From Aquila chrysaetos chrysaetos (Eukaryota; Chordata; Aves; Accipitriformes; Accipitridae), in NCBI RefSeq assembly GCF_900496995.4, contig NC_044009.1:35549505-35613504 (forward strand): a DNA stretch of 64,000 nucleotides. Direction: 5' to 3'. Positions 44,301 to 56,300 of this stretch are shown in pieces. The position numbers were made by a program, and so were the translations under genes. Position 1 is the first letter of the stretch, and the number at the start of each line of letters is the position of its first letter. Under the pieces are notes generated by a model. It saw nothing but the letters and a program-made list of their open reading frames with translations. It ran no database searches and had not been told where the DNA came from.

Positions 44301-47300
44301 CACAGCAGCCGCGGGGCAGCGTCCCACCCAGGTCAGGACCACTGCCCTGGCTGGGGCTAACCTGCTCCCTGCAGATCTCCTGGTGGCTTGTGCTTTCGTA
44401 CGGTTTGCTTGCACTAAGCACTTAAAAGCATCCACCAAAAGGGTCACCTGGGCAGGTGAAGGAGCCAACACCAAGGGAATTAATTTCAGAAGATGAAGTG
44501 CCAGGGCTGCTGGTAGAGGGGGGAGGCGTGCTGTAGTGCAGGGCAAGGCTGCAGAGAGGCAGGGGGGCAGGAGCTGGGGAAGCCCACTTCAGCCTGTCAG
44601 CAGCCACCAAACCTCTCTGAGATGTTAAGCGTGCTGCCTGCTTACCCTGGTCTCTTGCTGAGCACGTGGGTCGTGGGTCGGGTGCTGGGGCTGCGGAAGG
44701 CTTCTGCCCCATGTTTCCGCCTCCTGCTTCCCCTGGGAGGGAGATGAGGAAAGCTGTGGGGCAGAGCCAGGAGGCGCTCAGGGTCCTCATGGGAAAGGTG
44801 CACCAAAGCTGCACCCCCAAACATGCCAGCATGAACTTGCCAAGCTGCTAACATGCTCCGTGGCCTGGGTTTTGACTGTGCTGAGCAGCAATCCTGCCAT
44901 CACTCTGTGCACCCGCCGGCGCTCTCCAGCCGGCTTCCCATCCTCAGACACCCCCCACGCCGGGCACGCTGCCCCCGGGCACGCAGCACAGCACACTACG
45001 GATAAGCGTTGGGATGGGCTGCAGCTCAGCCTCGCTTCTGCAAATCCAACAAAACACATACATACACAGAGAGCAATAATTATGGTTTTGGGTAGCGGGC
45101 TCCTCTCGGCAGCCGAGGAGACCCAGCACCACGCGCGGTGGTGCGCAGACACAGCTGGTCAGCGGCACTTGGCCCCAGGACCAGGGAAGGATCCCCAGCC
45201 CTGTGGTTTCACGCAGAGATGTGGCGCTGAGCCCATCCGTCCTGCAGGCTGGAGGCAACAGGGAACGTCGAGGATACCCGAAAGCGGGGTACGCAGGGTC
45301 CCGGGGGCTCCTTTGTGGAGCTCGGGCGGCCTCCGCTCTCTGCCTGCCGTCACCCCGCAGGGACCCCAGCCCGGCACTACGTCCCCTGCCTCGCAGGTAC
45401 ACCGGTGCCCCCGCCCGGCGCTGGTTGGATGCCGGTGGGTTTTGGCCGAGGGGCGGCAGCGGAGCCCGGGTGCCCCCGGCCCTGCCTCGCTCCCCTTCGC
45501 GTGCGGGGGCACTGCGTGGGGGCAGCGCCCAGCACCGCAGTCCCCGCCGCTCTCCTGCCCGGCGCGGGCAGGGCTCCCCAGGCAGCGCCGTCCCCGGGGA
45601 CCGCTTCTCTTTGAAAGCAGGCAGCGCTGCGCCTCCCGTCCCCAAAGGGTTAACAAGCAATTTCCTTTGCTGACAGCTCGGAGACCGTTCACTATCGACT
45701 GCGGGAGAATAAGAGGGGAGAAGCAGCGAGATAAAAAGGCAGCAGAGCTGGCACCGCCTGCTTAATCCCAGCGTTTAATCTGCTGGGGCAGCGCAGGCAG
45801 CCTTATCTCGCCGTCCTTCTGCTGCTCCATCTCATTACTGCTCCCACGGCTGCGCGGGCCGCGCCGCCAGGAGATGTAAGAGCTGAGCCGGGGAGCGCAG
45901 GCCTGGGGCAGCGGCTGCTGCCAGCCCGTCTCGCTCGGCAGCCTCCGCCGGGCCCGCTGCGCCGGCGGGCACAGCCCGGCACCCCACGCCTGGCACACAC
46001 GCATCCCCCCCTCCTCCAGCGGGGCGGCTGCCCGGGGACACACGCGTGGAGGGATGCAGACCGCACCCACGGAGCGTGGCGTCTCACGCCTGGCGCTGTC
46101 GCGCGGCCTCGGGGACACGCTGCCAGGGTCACGCGTGCACACGCGCTTTTCCTGGTCTTTGCCCCCGCGGACGCGTGCTCTGGCGGTCCAGCCTGCGCAA
46201 TGCCCGCGTCCCCACGGGTGGATGGAGGATGCGGGGCTCTGTGGGATGGTGCCTGTACGACACGGCAGGGCCAGGACAGCAGGCAGGGCAATGCCGCCTC
46301 GTCCTGCGTGTCCCCCTCCCTCCATCCTCGCCTATCCGGGAGCTCCCCTGCCAGATGCCAAACCAGCTCCGCCCTGTCTCCTCATCCCACCAGGCACACC
46401 GTGGCCAATGTTGCTGGGCCACCCCCGGCCTGTCCCGGGCAGCTCCCGCAGCCGCAGGGCAGGGGTGGGCAGGAGGGGAGGGGGGGGCCGCCTCCCGGGA
46501 GCCAGCAGGTGCCGGCACAGACACGGTCCCTCCAGCCGTGGCATTTATCTGCAAATCCGCAGCACTGACACGGTGCAGATGAAGCCTCCGCGCTAGCCGG
46601 GTTGTCACGGGGGTTATCCTGCTGCCTACAGATGGGTTTACACCGATAAGATTTATTGTCACCCTGGCTGAGGTGCTGCCAGCGCCTCACTGCCTGTTCC
46701 TCTTGCAAGGCTGTGCTGCCTGCCTGGGGGTGCCGTGAGAGCCACGAGCGGCACCTCGCCAAGCGGCCACCGGCAGAGCACGTCCCCGGACAGAGGAGAG
46801 CCGGACATGACCCTCTGCTCCCCGCTGCCTGGGCTGGTGGGTCCCCTGCCCCCCTGTCCCTCACCCTCGCAGCGGGATGCAGGGGGATGCTGGTCCCCGA
46901 GCCAGACCAGGCCGACCGGAGCACACATCTGTGCTGCCAGAGATTTGCTGACGGTGCTGGCAACACGGCTCCTGTCACAGCTCGGCGGTTTCACGGCTCT
47001 CCTGTGTGGTGCAGGGTGGCAGGGACTCCAGGGGCTGCCGGGGCGGCGGTGCGTGGAGCCTCTGCAGGTGGGATGGCCTGGGCAGGGAGCAGGGGGAAGC
47101 CCCTCAACCTGCAGACTGACCCCCAGCGCCATGCGGGAGCTGGCACGGCAGCTATGGGAGCCGGGGCTTTGTGCACCCCCCACCCCAGGGTGACATGGGG
47201 TGGGCAGGAATACCCCCAAGAGGGGAATTTGGCTCCAAGGCACCCTGCTCTACCCTGGTCCCTCACCCACACCCTGCTGCCTGCCCCCCCCCCCACGCCG

Positions 47301-50300
47301 CGCTCCCCAGCACTGATTTCCCTGGGGCCAGCAGGGATTGCCCTGAGCCACCTGGTGCAGCCAGCCAGGGGCTGAACCAGGCTAAATCCCTGAGCAGTGG
47401 GAGGGGAGCCACCTGCCAGCATCCCCCCTTGTCCCCAAAGTCACCGCATAAGCCCTGCACAGCTCCACCACCACCCTGCTGACCCTGGCTCCCGCCTCTT
47501 CCCCTTCTCCTCCCCTCCAGCCGCTGACCCCCAGATGATGCTGGGGGCTCTGCTCTCTCTGCCAACACAAATTTGACCCCAGCATGTGAGAACTGAAGGA
47601 AACAACATGCAAACAGCCTGAACCCTGGCTGCACCCTCCTCCCCAGGGCCAGCTCAGGGGGCCACAGGCACTGGGGGGCTGGCCGGGGTGATGGTGTAAC
47701 CCGCCAGCACATTGGGAGCCCGAGTGAAGTGGGGTGATCACAGCCCAGCGGGAAAGGGCTCGTTAATAGCTGAGCCCTTTTAGTAGAGATTAGGGAGCTG
47801 CGCGGCTTTGATCTTTGATTGCCAATTTGCATCTTGAAGGCGCTGGGACCTCATCCAGCCTCAGCGCAACCCTTTGTGGTTATCTCGTGGCTAATGGATT
47901 TGTTCTTAATGCCGGAGCGTGCAGGCTAAAGGCTGATTAAACCCTCTCCGCGGCGCTAAATCAATGGAACAAACATGATAGGGGTTGGCTTTCCCCAGCC
48001 TGCGCGCTCCTGGGCGGAGGGGCTGATCGACAGAGCCCCCGTGCCCCAGCGTTGGCAGTGGCTCCCTCCTTGGGGCTGCCAGGTAGGGGAGGAGGCATGG
48101 GCATCGGCGGGCAGGGACAACCCCACGGCCCGTATCCCCATATCCCTGTATCCCCATATCCCTGTATCCCCATCCTCTGCTCGCCATGCAGGCGGCAATA
48201 GGCTGGGGGAGCTCAGGACTCCAGGGCTATCTGCCCCTCCTGGATGCTTGGGCCACATTGCCTTTGTGCTCGTCCTCAGCATCTGTAGGAGCTCCCCAGT
48301 CCCCCCTGGCTCCTTCCAGCTCCCAGGGCTTGCTATGGGAGCAGGGACATGTCCTGGCAGGGATGGGATGGGATGGGATGGGATGGGATGGGATGGGATG
48401 GGATGGGACAACCTGCCCCTGCAGCTGGAGGACTCCTTCCCCCTTTGCCTCCCACACACTGGGCAGCAGCACTGGTAGCTCCCAACTCCTCTGTCCTTCA
48501 GACCATCTCCCCTTCCCCCTGATCGGAGCCAGTGCCGCGTTCCCACGACCGTGTGCTGTCTGCAGCAGCCCATACGTCACATGCTGTGAGCAGCAGTATC
48601 TGTACACACTTTCCATAATGCCCGCGGTCTCCACTGCATGCCCAGCTTCAGGAAAATGCAATTCCCACTGCATCTGCAGGCAGCATTAGCAGAGGGGATG
48701 AACTGAACCCTGGCCACAGATGCCCCAGGAACAACTGGCCCTCCATCCTACCTGCTGCCTGGGCTGGGGGTCTGGGGATGGGAGCTGAGCACCTGAGACG
48801 GGCAGGACTAAGGTTTTGGGGACTAGGAGCTGTGGGGAGGAGGGTTATGTGGCTGCAAGCCAGGAGGAGACTGGCCGAGGGCATTTTGCACCCTTTGCTT
48901 TTTGCAGGGCTCATGGCATCGCCCCGGATGCTGCCAGGGCAGAGCTGCCTACAGGTTTGGTGGCATTTGAGTGACAGGACCCCCCAGCAGGGACGCTGCT
49001 CCAGGGCCCGAGCTGCCTGTGCTGAAGCATGAGACATAAGCTGCAGCACAGTGAAGCTCAGACCAGTGCCTTGCTGGGAACCAGTCCGTGGGGAGAAGGT
49101 GCTGGGAGCAGCCCTGCTGGCCCCGGGCTGTGCCCGTGCCAGGCTCGACCCCAGAGAGCGGCAGCTGCTGCAAAGGCAGCCGGGCTGCTGCACAGCACGG
49201 AGCCGGTGGGATCACACACCAAGATTCCCATCTGCAAACCTCGCTATTGAATCATCTCCCCTCTGCCAATATTTGCCGAGTGTGAGAGATAAAGTGGCTA
49301 CAAAAGTCATCGGTGCCGGCATTTCAATCTGCCCGGGCTAGAGGCAGAGGGGCGGCTGGGTGGGATGGCTCAGCCTCCCGAGCCCCCCACCCCAGCTCCC
49401 GGCTCCGGCCAGCTGAGCAGCCCCTGTGCCCTGCCTGCAGCAGCACGAGGAGAGCCAGGACCCCTCCACGCTGCTGCACAGCACCTCTGCCTGCCTGGGA
49501 CAGATGCTCCTGCCACGGGCACCGCTGCCAGCACCACCCTGCCCTGGGCATCGGCACAGCCCCCGCTCCTGCCCGCGCCCCCACCTCTGCACCAGGACAG
49601 CCATCTCCACCTGGTCAGCATCTCCCCTGCAACCCTCAACGCAGCACCAACCCACCCCCTCCAGTACTGCCCCATCCCCTCCATGTCACCCCAGTGTCCC
49701 CAGCTATCACTGCCCTGCCCTGCCTGCACCATGCAGTCCCCTCTCTCCCTTGCTCCAGACTGTCTGTGCAGTCTCTGCAGCGGTCCCTGAGCGGGTGAGG
49801 CAGGACACAACGCCGAGATACAGCTCCTGGAGGAGAAGCCCAGAGTGTTATCAGCCTGGGGAGTTAATTAAGGTCATGTCAGGCGATAAGGAAACAGGAT
49901 GTCAGAGCGGCAGCAGCGCAGGGGGGTCAGAGCCTGAAAAACTCCCTCTGAAAAGCAACTCCACCGAGATGGGATCAGCCAGGTGCTCAGGGACGGAGTG
50001 GCTGTCACAGCCACATGTGTGGTGTCTCTGAGGACGGCACCACACACCATGCCCAGCACGGGATGGGGTGGGATGGAGATTGAGATGCAATGGGATGGGA
50101 TGGACATCGAGATGGGAAGGGGATGGGATGGAATGGAATGGAGATTGAGACGGCGATAGGATGGGATGGAGATTGATATGGGATGGGATGGGGCTGGGCA
50201 GGGGGCCTGGTTGTCATATACCATGCCTGGGCAGGGAGAGCGGGCTGAGCAGCCCTGGTTATCCGCTCCTGTCCTCGCGCAGGAGCAACACAACCCGGTG

Positions 50301-53300
50301 AGACCAGCGCAGTGCCAGCAGGGCAGGAATCTCTGTGAACCTCTGCCTGTAATTAGCACATGTAATTGCAGACACTCTCTGATTAGCAGGACCTCAGAGC
50401 TGGGCACACCAGGCTGCTTGACAGCACTAACGCTGTTCCTGTCTCGGACCGTTCGCCTCCCAGTTCAGTGATGGCTTCGCCCCCCGGGCCAGGCAGTGCC
50501 ACGGGGCTGGGAGAGCAGGGCTGGCCTGGCATGGAACAGCACAGTGCGCAGCGGGATGATGGAGCAGGCTGGGGACCCAGGGGACACGTGTAGGGGACAC
50601 TGCCAGCGCAAACCCGGCTCTCCTGCATGAGCAGCCGTGGCACCCTGTGCCCTGCCTGGCTGGGTGGGAGCTGAGCCACTGGGACATAATTAATACTTGC
50701 ATCAATCTCAGCTGGATTTGCATAGTGCCCTCAGTCACACGCTGCCTGGGAAGGCAGGCTGCTCTGTGCCCTTCCCAGGGGCAGCAGCAGCAGATGCTGG
50801 GCTGGCCCTGCCTCTTCTGCGGGGGTCACAGCCCCAGTGAGGCTCCCAGCTTGCCCCCACACGCACCCCATCCCTGCTCGCCCCACCGCCCCCCGCAGCA
50901 GGGACACCCGCAGGCTCCCGCCCTGCCCCGCTCCAGCCGCTGGAGCATTGAAGACAGATGGAGACGCTTCCCTCTGCGGCTCGGTCCCTCCCTCCCTCCC
51001 GAGCCTGCAAGGAAATAGTAGGGACGGCAGCTTGGGATTGAAGGGCACGGCAGGGTTTGGAGGGCAATGGGGGGCAGCCGAGCTGCAAACACCCCCCTGC
51101 AGCCAGGAGGCACAGCGGTGCCCACCTCCGCATGCCCAGGATGGGGTATGAGGTTTATGGGCAGCATGCACGGCCGGTGCCTTGCTCTCTGGGGGCACCC
51201 AGCTCCCTCCTGCCCCTGCCCTGCTCCCCTGGCCCCGGTGAGCACCCCCAGCCCATCCCCGGAGGGGTCGCCCAGGCTGAGCCCCAGCCTGGGAGGAAGA
51301 AGAGCCGGGGCAGGAAAGATCCTGGGGTAGTAGCAGGGACACGAGGGTGCAGGCAGGGACACGAGGGTGCAGGCAGGGACATGGGTGCCACCTGCAGCCC
51401 TCGCCTTGCAGCCCTGTGGGTGCAGGTGCAGGTGGCGGAGGGATGAGACAGCACGGGGATGCGCGGGGTGCCAGGGCCGCTGCCCCTCGGCAATGACAGC
51501 CTGGCAAAATATCCCTGTGCAGCCGAGCGCAGTGCCTCGCCACGGCCGCCGACACCGCTGACAGCCGCTCCCAGCCCCGTGACACCACGGGGACCGCGAC
51601 GCTCCGGGCACATGCGGGGTACAGCTGGATACAGGAGGAGACAGGCATGTCTCCTGACCCCGGGGATGCCCGCTGGCCCTCCGCAGCCACTGTCACTGAT
51701 GTGCCTCACCCGTGCCTGACCGCAGCACCTGCAGCGACTGCAGTGCCTGCGGCACCTGCAGCACTCGCATCACCCAGAGTACCTGCAGCACCCACTGCCC
51801 AACCCACCCCGGGAGCACGGAGGACATGGCCACTAATTGTGCCTGTGCCCGGGGCCGGGGAGCCACGGTCTGATTGCAGTTGCCCAGACGAGTGCGGCCA
51901 CCTCAATCAGGGCCGCGTAGCCCTCCAGCACCCCGGGCACCGGGAATTAAACAGCTAATGAGCTGCTGGCTGGAGGGCCGGCAGCTAGTGATTAATCAGG
52001 GGCTCTGCTCTGACCAGGCTTGTGTCTCCTCTCCCTTCACGCCCTGCACATCCCAGGGGCTGGCACCCGGCAGCGGGCCAGTGGGTCCCCCCAGCCCCTG
52101 CTCCCTGCCTGCCCTGCCACCATGGGCAGGGGCCAGCCCGGCTCTCCAGCCCACCTCAGCTCCCCAACACAGAGAGGGGTCCCCGACCGACCCCTGTGCC
52201 ACCGGGACACAGCACCTGCAGGTCCTCCCAGCCTCTGGCTTTCCTGCCTCCCCACCTTCTCCTGCGCTCGCCTTCCCGGCGCTGCAATCAGGAGGAAACC
52301 TTTTGTTCTACTGGAAGAAAACCTGTTGACTCCAGCCGAGCTTAACAGCCGTTTAGGTGCAAAGCATGCTCCGGCTTGCATCTGCGCCCAGAGAGGGGCA
52401 CGGCAAGCCGGAGGTGCCTCCGCCGAGGGGCCCTCCCCACCTCTGTGAGGGTGGCTGGGCAGGCAGCGATGCCTCCTGGGCACAGGACAGGCACATGTGG
52501 GAGCCACAAGTCCCAGCAGGTCGGGGTGCAGGCCCAGGCCCCCCACCCGAGACCAGCAGCACGGTGCCACACGTCCCGGCTCAGCGGCAGGGCCGTCCTC
52601 GCCTTCTGTTTTCTGCCGGCACGGCGACGCAGCCGCGAACGGATGGGGCTGGCAGCACCCTGCCTGTAACCGCTGCTGGCGCAGCACGCCGGGGCATGGC
52701 TCAGAGCGCAGTGGGATGGTTTTGCAGCGTAAGCAGGGGGCAGCCACCCGCAGAAAGGCGCAGGGAGCTGCAGGGAAGCAGCTCAAGCACGAGCCAGACT
52801 CTGCTCCCCTGTTGTGAAGCCCTGGCTGGCTTTCTTCCCCTTCACGGCCCTTGCAGAGTTAGGATGTGGCGGAGGTGTCGGCACCCTCCCGCCCTCGCAC
52901 CCTTGCCGTGCACCCTGTCCCCACGGGATCAGCTCGCCGTCTCCTCCTGGGCTCGATGTCAGGGCAGCGCCTGGGAGAAAAGGCCGGCAACGAGCAGGTT
53001 AGAGAGATGCATGTTCTCCCCTATTGCACAATTAATCATGAGAAGTTTTTCCTCCTTTCGTGCATGAAACGAAATTTGGCAGGGCGCTCTGACCACAGGG
53101 ACTCGCTGCTTGCTCTCCAGTAAAAACCCAGCCACATCTGGCAAAGAAATAACCTCACAGCATCCCTGTGTGCGCAGGCGGGGAGAGGCGATGCCGGGCC
53201 AGGCAGGAAAACCCAGGGGGGCTTGGTCCGCGGCCCCCCGCGCAACGAGCACCTTCAGCTCCTGGTGTTTGCCCCTCTCCCCAGCCCCCAGCGCACACAT

Positions 53301-56300
53301 GGCCGTGCTGGTCTGCCATGCTGCTCTGCCAGCACCATCGTGCCTGCCCGCAGGCCCTGTTATTCCAGTCCTGGCCATATAAAAGCCCAGGCAGGGGCAT
53401 CCACCCCCTGCCATGTGCCTGGGTGCTGGCAGCAGCCCCTGCCTGCATCCCCTGCCTGGGCTCTCCTCCCACCCCTGGCTGCCTCCCGCCGCCTGCTCCA
53501 TCCCCCAGCCTGGCCAGAGCCTCCTTTCCCAGCCGTCCTTTCCCAGAACAAGCCCAAACCTCCCCAGCAGCGTTCCAGCTATTTGTTATTGGAAAAGGGG
53601 GGAAATACGGTTTTTGACAATTATTGTTTTTTCCACCTGACTGGCTGCAAACTTGTTAATTTTTTTCTTTAATGTGTGAACAGTGTCGACGGCAGCTGCA
53701 TGTGAAATGACTCGACGCCCTATCTGCGGGTCCCTGGCTGGCTTTCAGCGCTCGCACCGCAAACATTGCCTTCTATAAATAAAGGCCTATATCTCATCAA
53801 TGGCAGAACAGCAGAGCTTTATATAGTCGTCTTACATAAAACCGTCTCTCTTTATGGGCTTCAAACCATTTGCGTCACTTAGTGCAGCTCCGTAAACCTC
53901 CTGCTCCAGCCGCTCCCCTGCGAAGGGAGACCCGGTGCCCCACGCCGCCGGCGGGGAGCCCGGGGTCCCCGCTCCGCCCGGGGCTGCCCCCCCCCCGCAG
54001 GGCCAGGTGGCAGCTGCATCCTCGTCCCCCCGCTCCGCCGCCTTGGCACGCGCCTCCCTTCCAGCCCTCCCGGCCTTGGCACCGAGCGCCGGCATGGCAG
54101 CCGGCACCGCCAGGCACCCCGGCACCCGCGGGGGAAGGCCGGCCGTGGGCCAGCACCGCGCACCCTGCCCTCGTCACCCTCCCCATCCCTGCTGCGGTCC
54201 TGGGGCAGCGCAGGCAGGGGTGCTGGGAGGTGCCACTCCGTCCTCCGTCACTTGGAAATCGGGGACCGGAGGGCACAGGGTGACCGGGGACGTGGTGCCA
54301 GGCTGGGGGGACCGGCCGGTCTGATGTGTGCGGACACGAGCCCGGCCGGTGGCTTTCCGCCCCGCTGCCAAACGAGTGCCTGGTGCGGGCGATGCCAGGG
54401 GCTGCCCCAACGGCCACGGGGCACGGGTCCCAGCCCCAGACCCTGCACAGGCTCCCGCGGTCCCCAGGGCCCCCGGCTCCATATGGCAGAGCCTGCCCCT
54501 CCGGCTCGCCGCAGGCGCCCGCCTGCACGCACCGATGGGTCGCGGGGGGGGGGCCAAGGACTCCTGCTGGGGCTGCAGCAATGACTGCATGCGGGGAGGC
54601 AGCCGGCACCCTGGCTGGCAGCGCAGGAGCTGGGGGGGGGCAGAGCTGCAGAGACCATGGTGACAAGCCTTCGTTTATCCCCATGCCACCCCAGCCGGCT
54701 ACCCCAGGTGGGCAGGTGGCCGGAGCTGGAGGGACACGGGGAGCCAACGGCATCGTGGCACTGGGAGCCGTGGTGCACCCTGCCCTGTGGCTGCCCGCCA
54801 GTGCCGCCTGGCCGTGGGACCCCTGCCACGGCTGTCACAGCGATGCCCTGCCAGCCACAGGGCATCCAACCACGTCGCCGGCACAGGGCACCTGCACCCC
54901 AGCCAGCCCTGCCCCGTGCCCAGAGCCTCCGTGCCCAGCCAGCCGCACTGCACCCCATGAACCTCCCTGTCACCCAGCCAGTCACCCTACACTCTGTCAG
55001 CCCCACAGCCCTGTGTCCCCACCGCCCCATGGCCCCACAGCCCTGCAGCCCCATGCATCAGCAAGCACCCACTCCTGGGGCCAAGCCCCCATGGGTGCCC
55101 TGGCCCCATCCCTCCCACAGCTGCCCAAGGTGCCCACCCTACTCTGCAGCCAGGAATGCTGCGGGGGCACCGCCCCACAGACACCCCACGGGTGCCCTGG
55201 CCCTGAGGGACGGTGGTGCCCCCGATCCGCCCAGCCTGGCACGTGGCACCAGCCTCGTGGCACGTCCCGTGTCCCTGGGGAGCCACACCAGGCGCGGGCG
55301 TCCTGGCCGCTGGCTCCCCCCCGTATCAGAGACAGGCTTATTAAGTGTGTGATATTAAATTACCCAGATAAGAGCATAAGAGCTTTTAAAGTCAATTCAT
55401 TAAATATAATTATGAAGAGAGCTTTTTTATGCTCACGGTGATCTGATCTCAATCAGGGAGACGGTGGGAAAGCCGCCGGCTCCTCCAGCATCTCCGCTCC
55501 CCCGCCGCGTCGCCTCCGCACCCCCCTGTTCCCCCGCCTCGGCCCCCTCTGGCAGGGAGCCAGCACCCAGGGCCACGGCCCTCGCCACCCACCCTGCTGC
55601 CCCGGCACCCCCTCCCCGGTGTTGCTGCTGGTGCCGGTGCCACCCCACTTGGATGGGGGTGGCATGGGGGTCTGCCTAGCAAAGGGGTGGGAGACGGGAT
55701 GTGACGGGGGCGAGGTGCAAGGGCCGGCAGGGTTGGGAAGGAGGGTAGTGGGGTATAGAGATGCCTGGGGGCAAGAGCCAGGGGTCTGGGGAGCTGAGCA
55801 CAGGCTCTTCCCGGACACGGGTCCCCATCCGTGCAGGATCCGACCTGCTTCCTGTCCCCTGCAGAGCAGCCTCCTTACGGCCTAATGATGCATCCCCACT
55901 CCCCAGGCAGGAGGGGTGCGCACTTCCCTCCCCTCCCATACTCATTAATGGCACTTTGTGACCAATTAATACCTGCCAGCCAGGCAGAGGCTGCCCTGAC
56001 CCACGGCTGGACCCCTCGTGCAGGCCAGGTGGCCCCACGCCAGCTCTTTGCACCGGGACCCCCCTCTCGTCCCGTGCACCCCAGCTGCAGCCTAGGGTGC
56101 AGCTGCACACAGGGCTGAGCCTGTCTTTCTGGGGGAAGCCATGGGGGACCGGGGGTCCCAAAGACACCTTGGGAGCCCCGTGCCCCTCACACCTCCCCAG
56201 CCATCTGAAAGACAGCCAGATTGCCGAGACACCCAGTGTCTCCTTGCCACGGTGCCCTGAGACCCACCGTGATGAGGGGCTTTGCAGTGACACCCCTAGG

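Noticed and set aside
48132-48173. Short tandem copies that could suggest a CRISPR-like array
   Set aside because: The copies abut without unique spacers, and this is a vertebrate intron; it is an ordinary tandem repeat.
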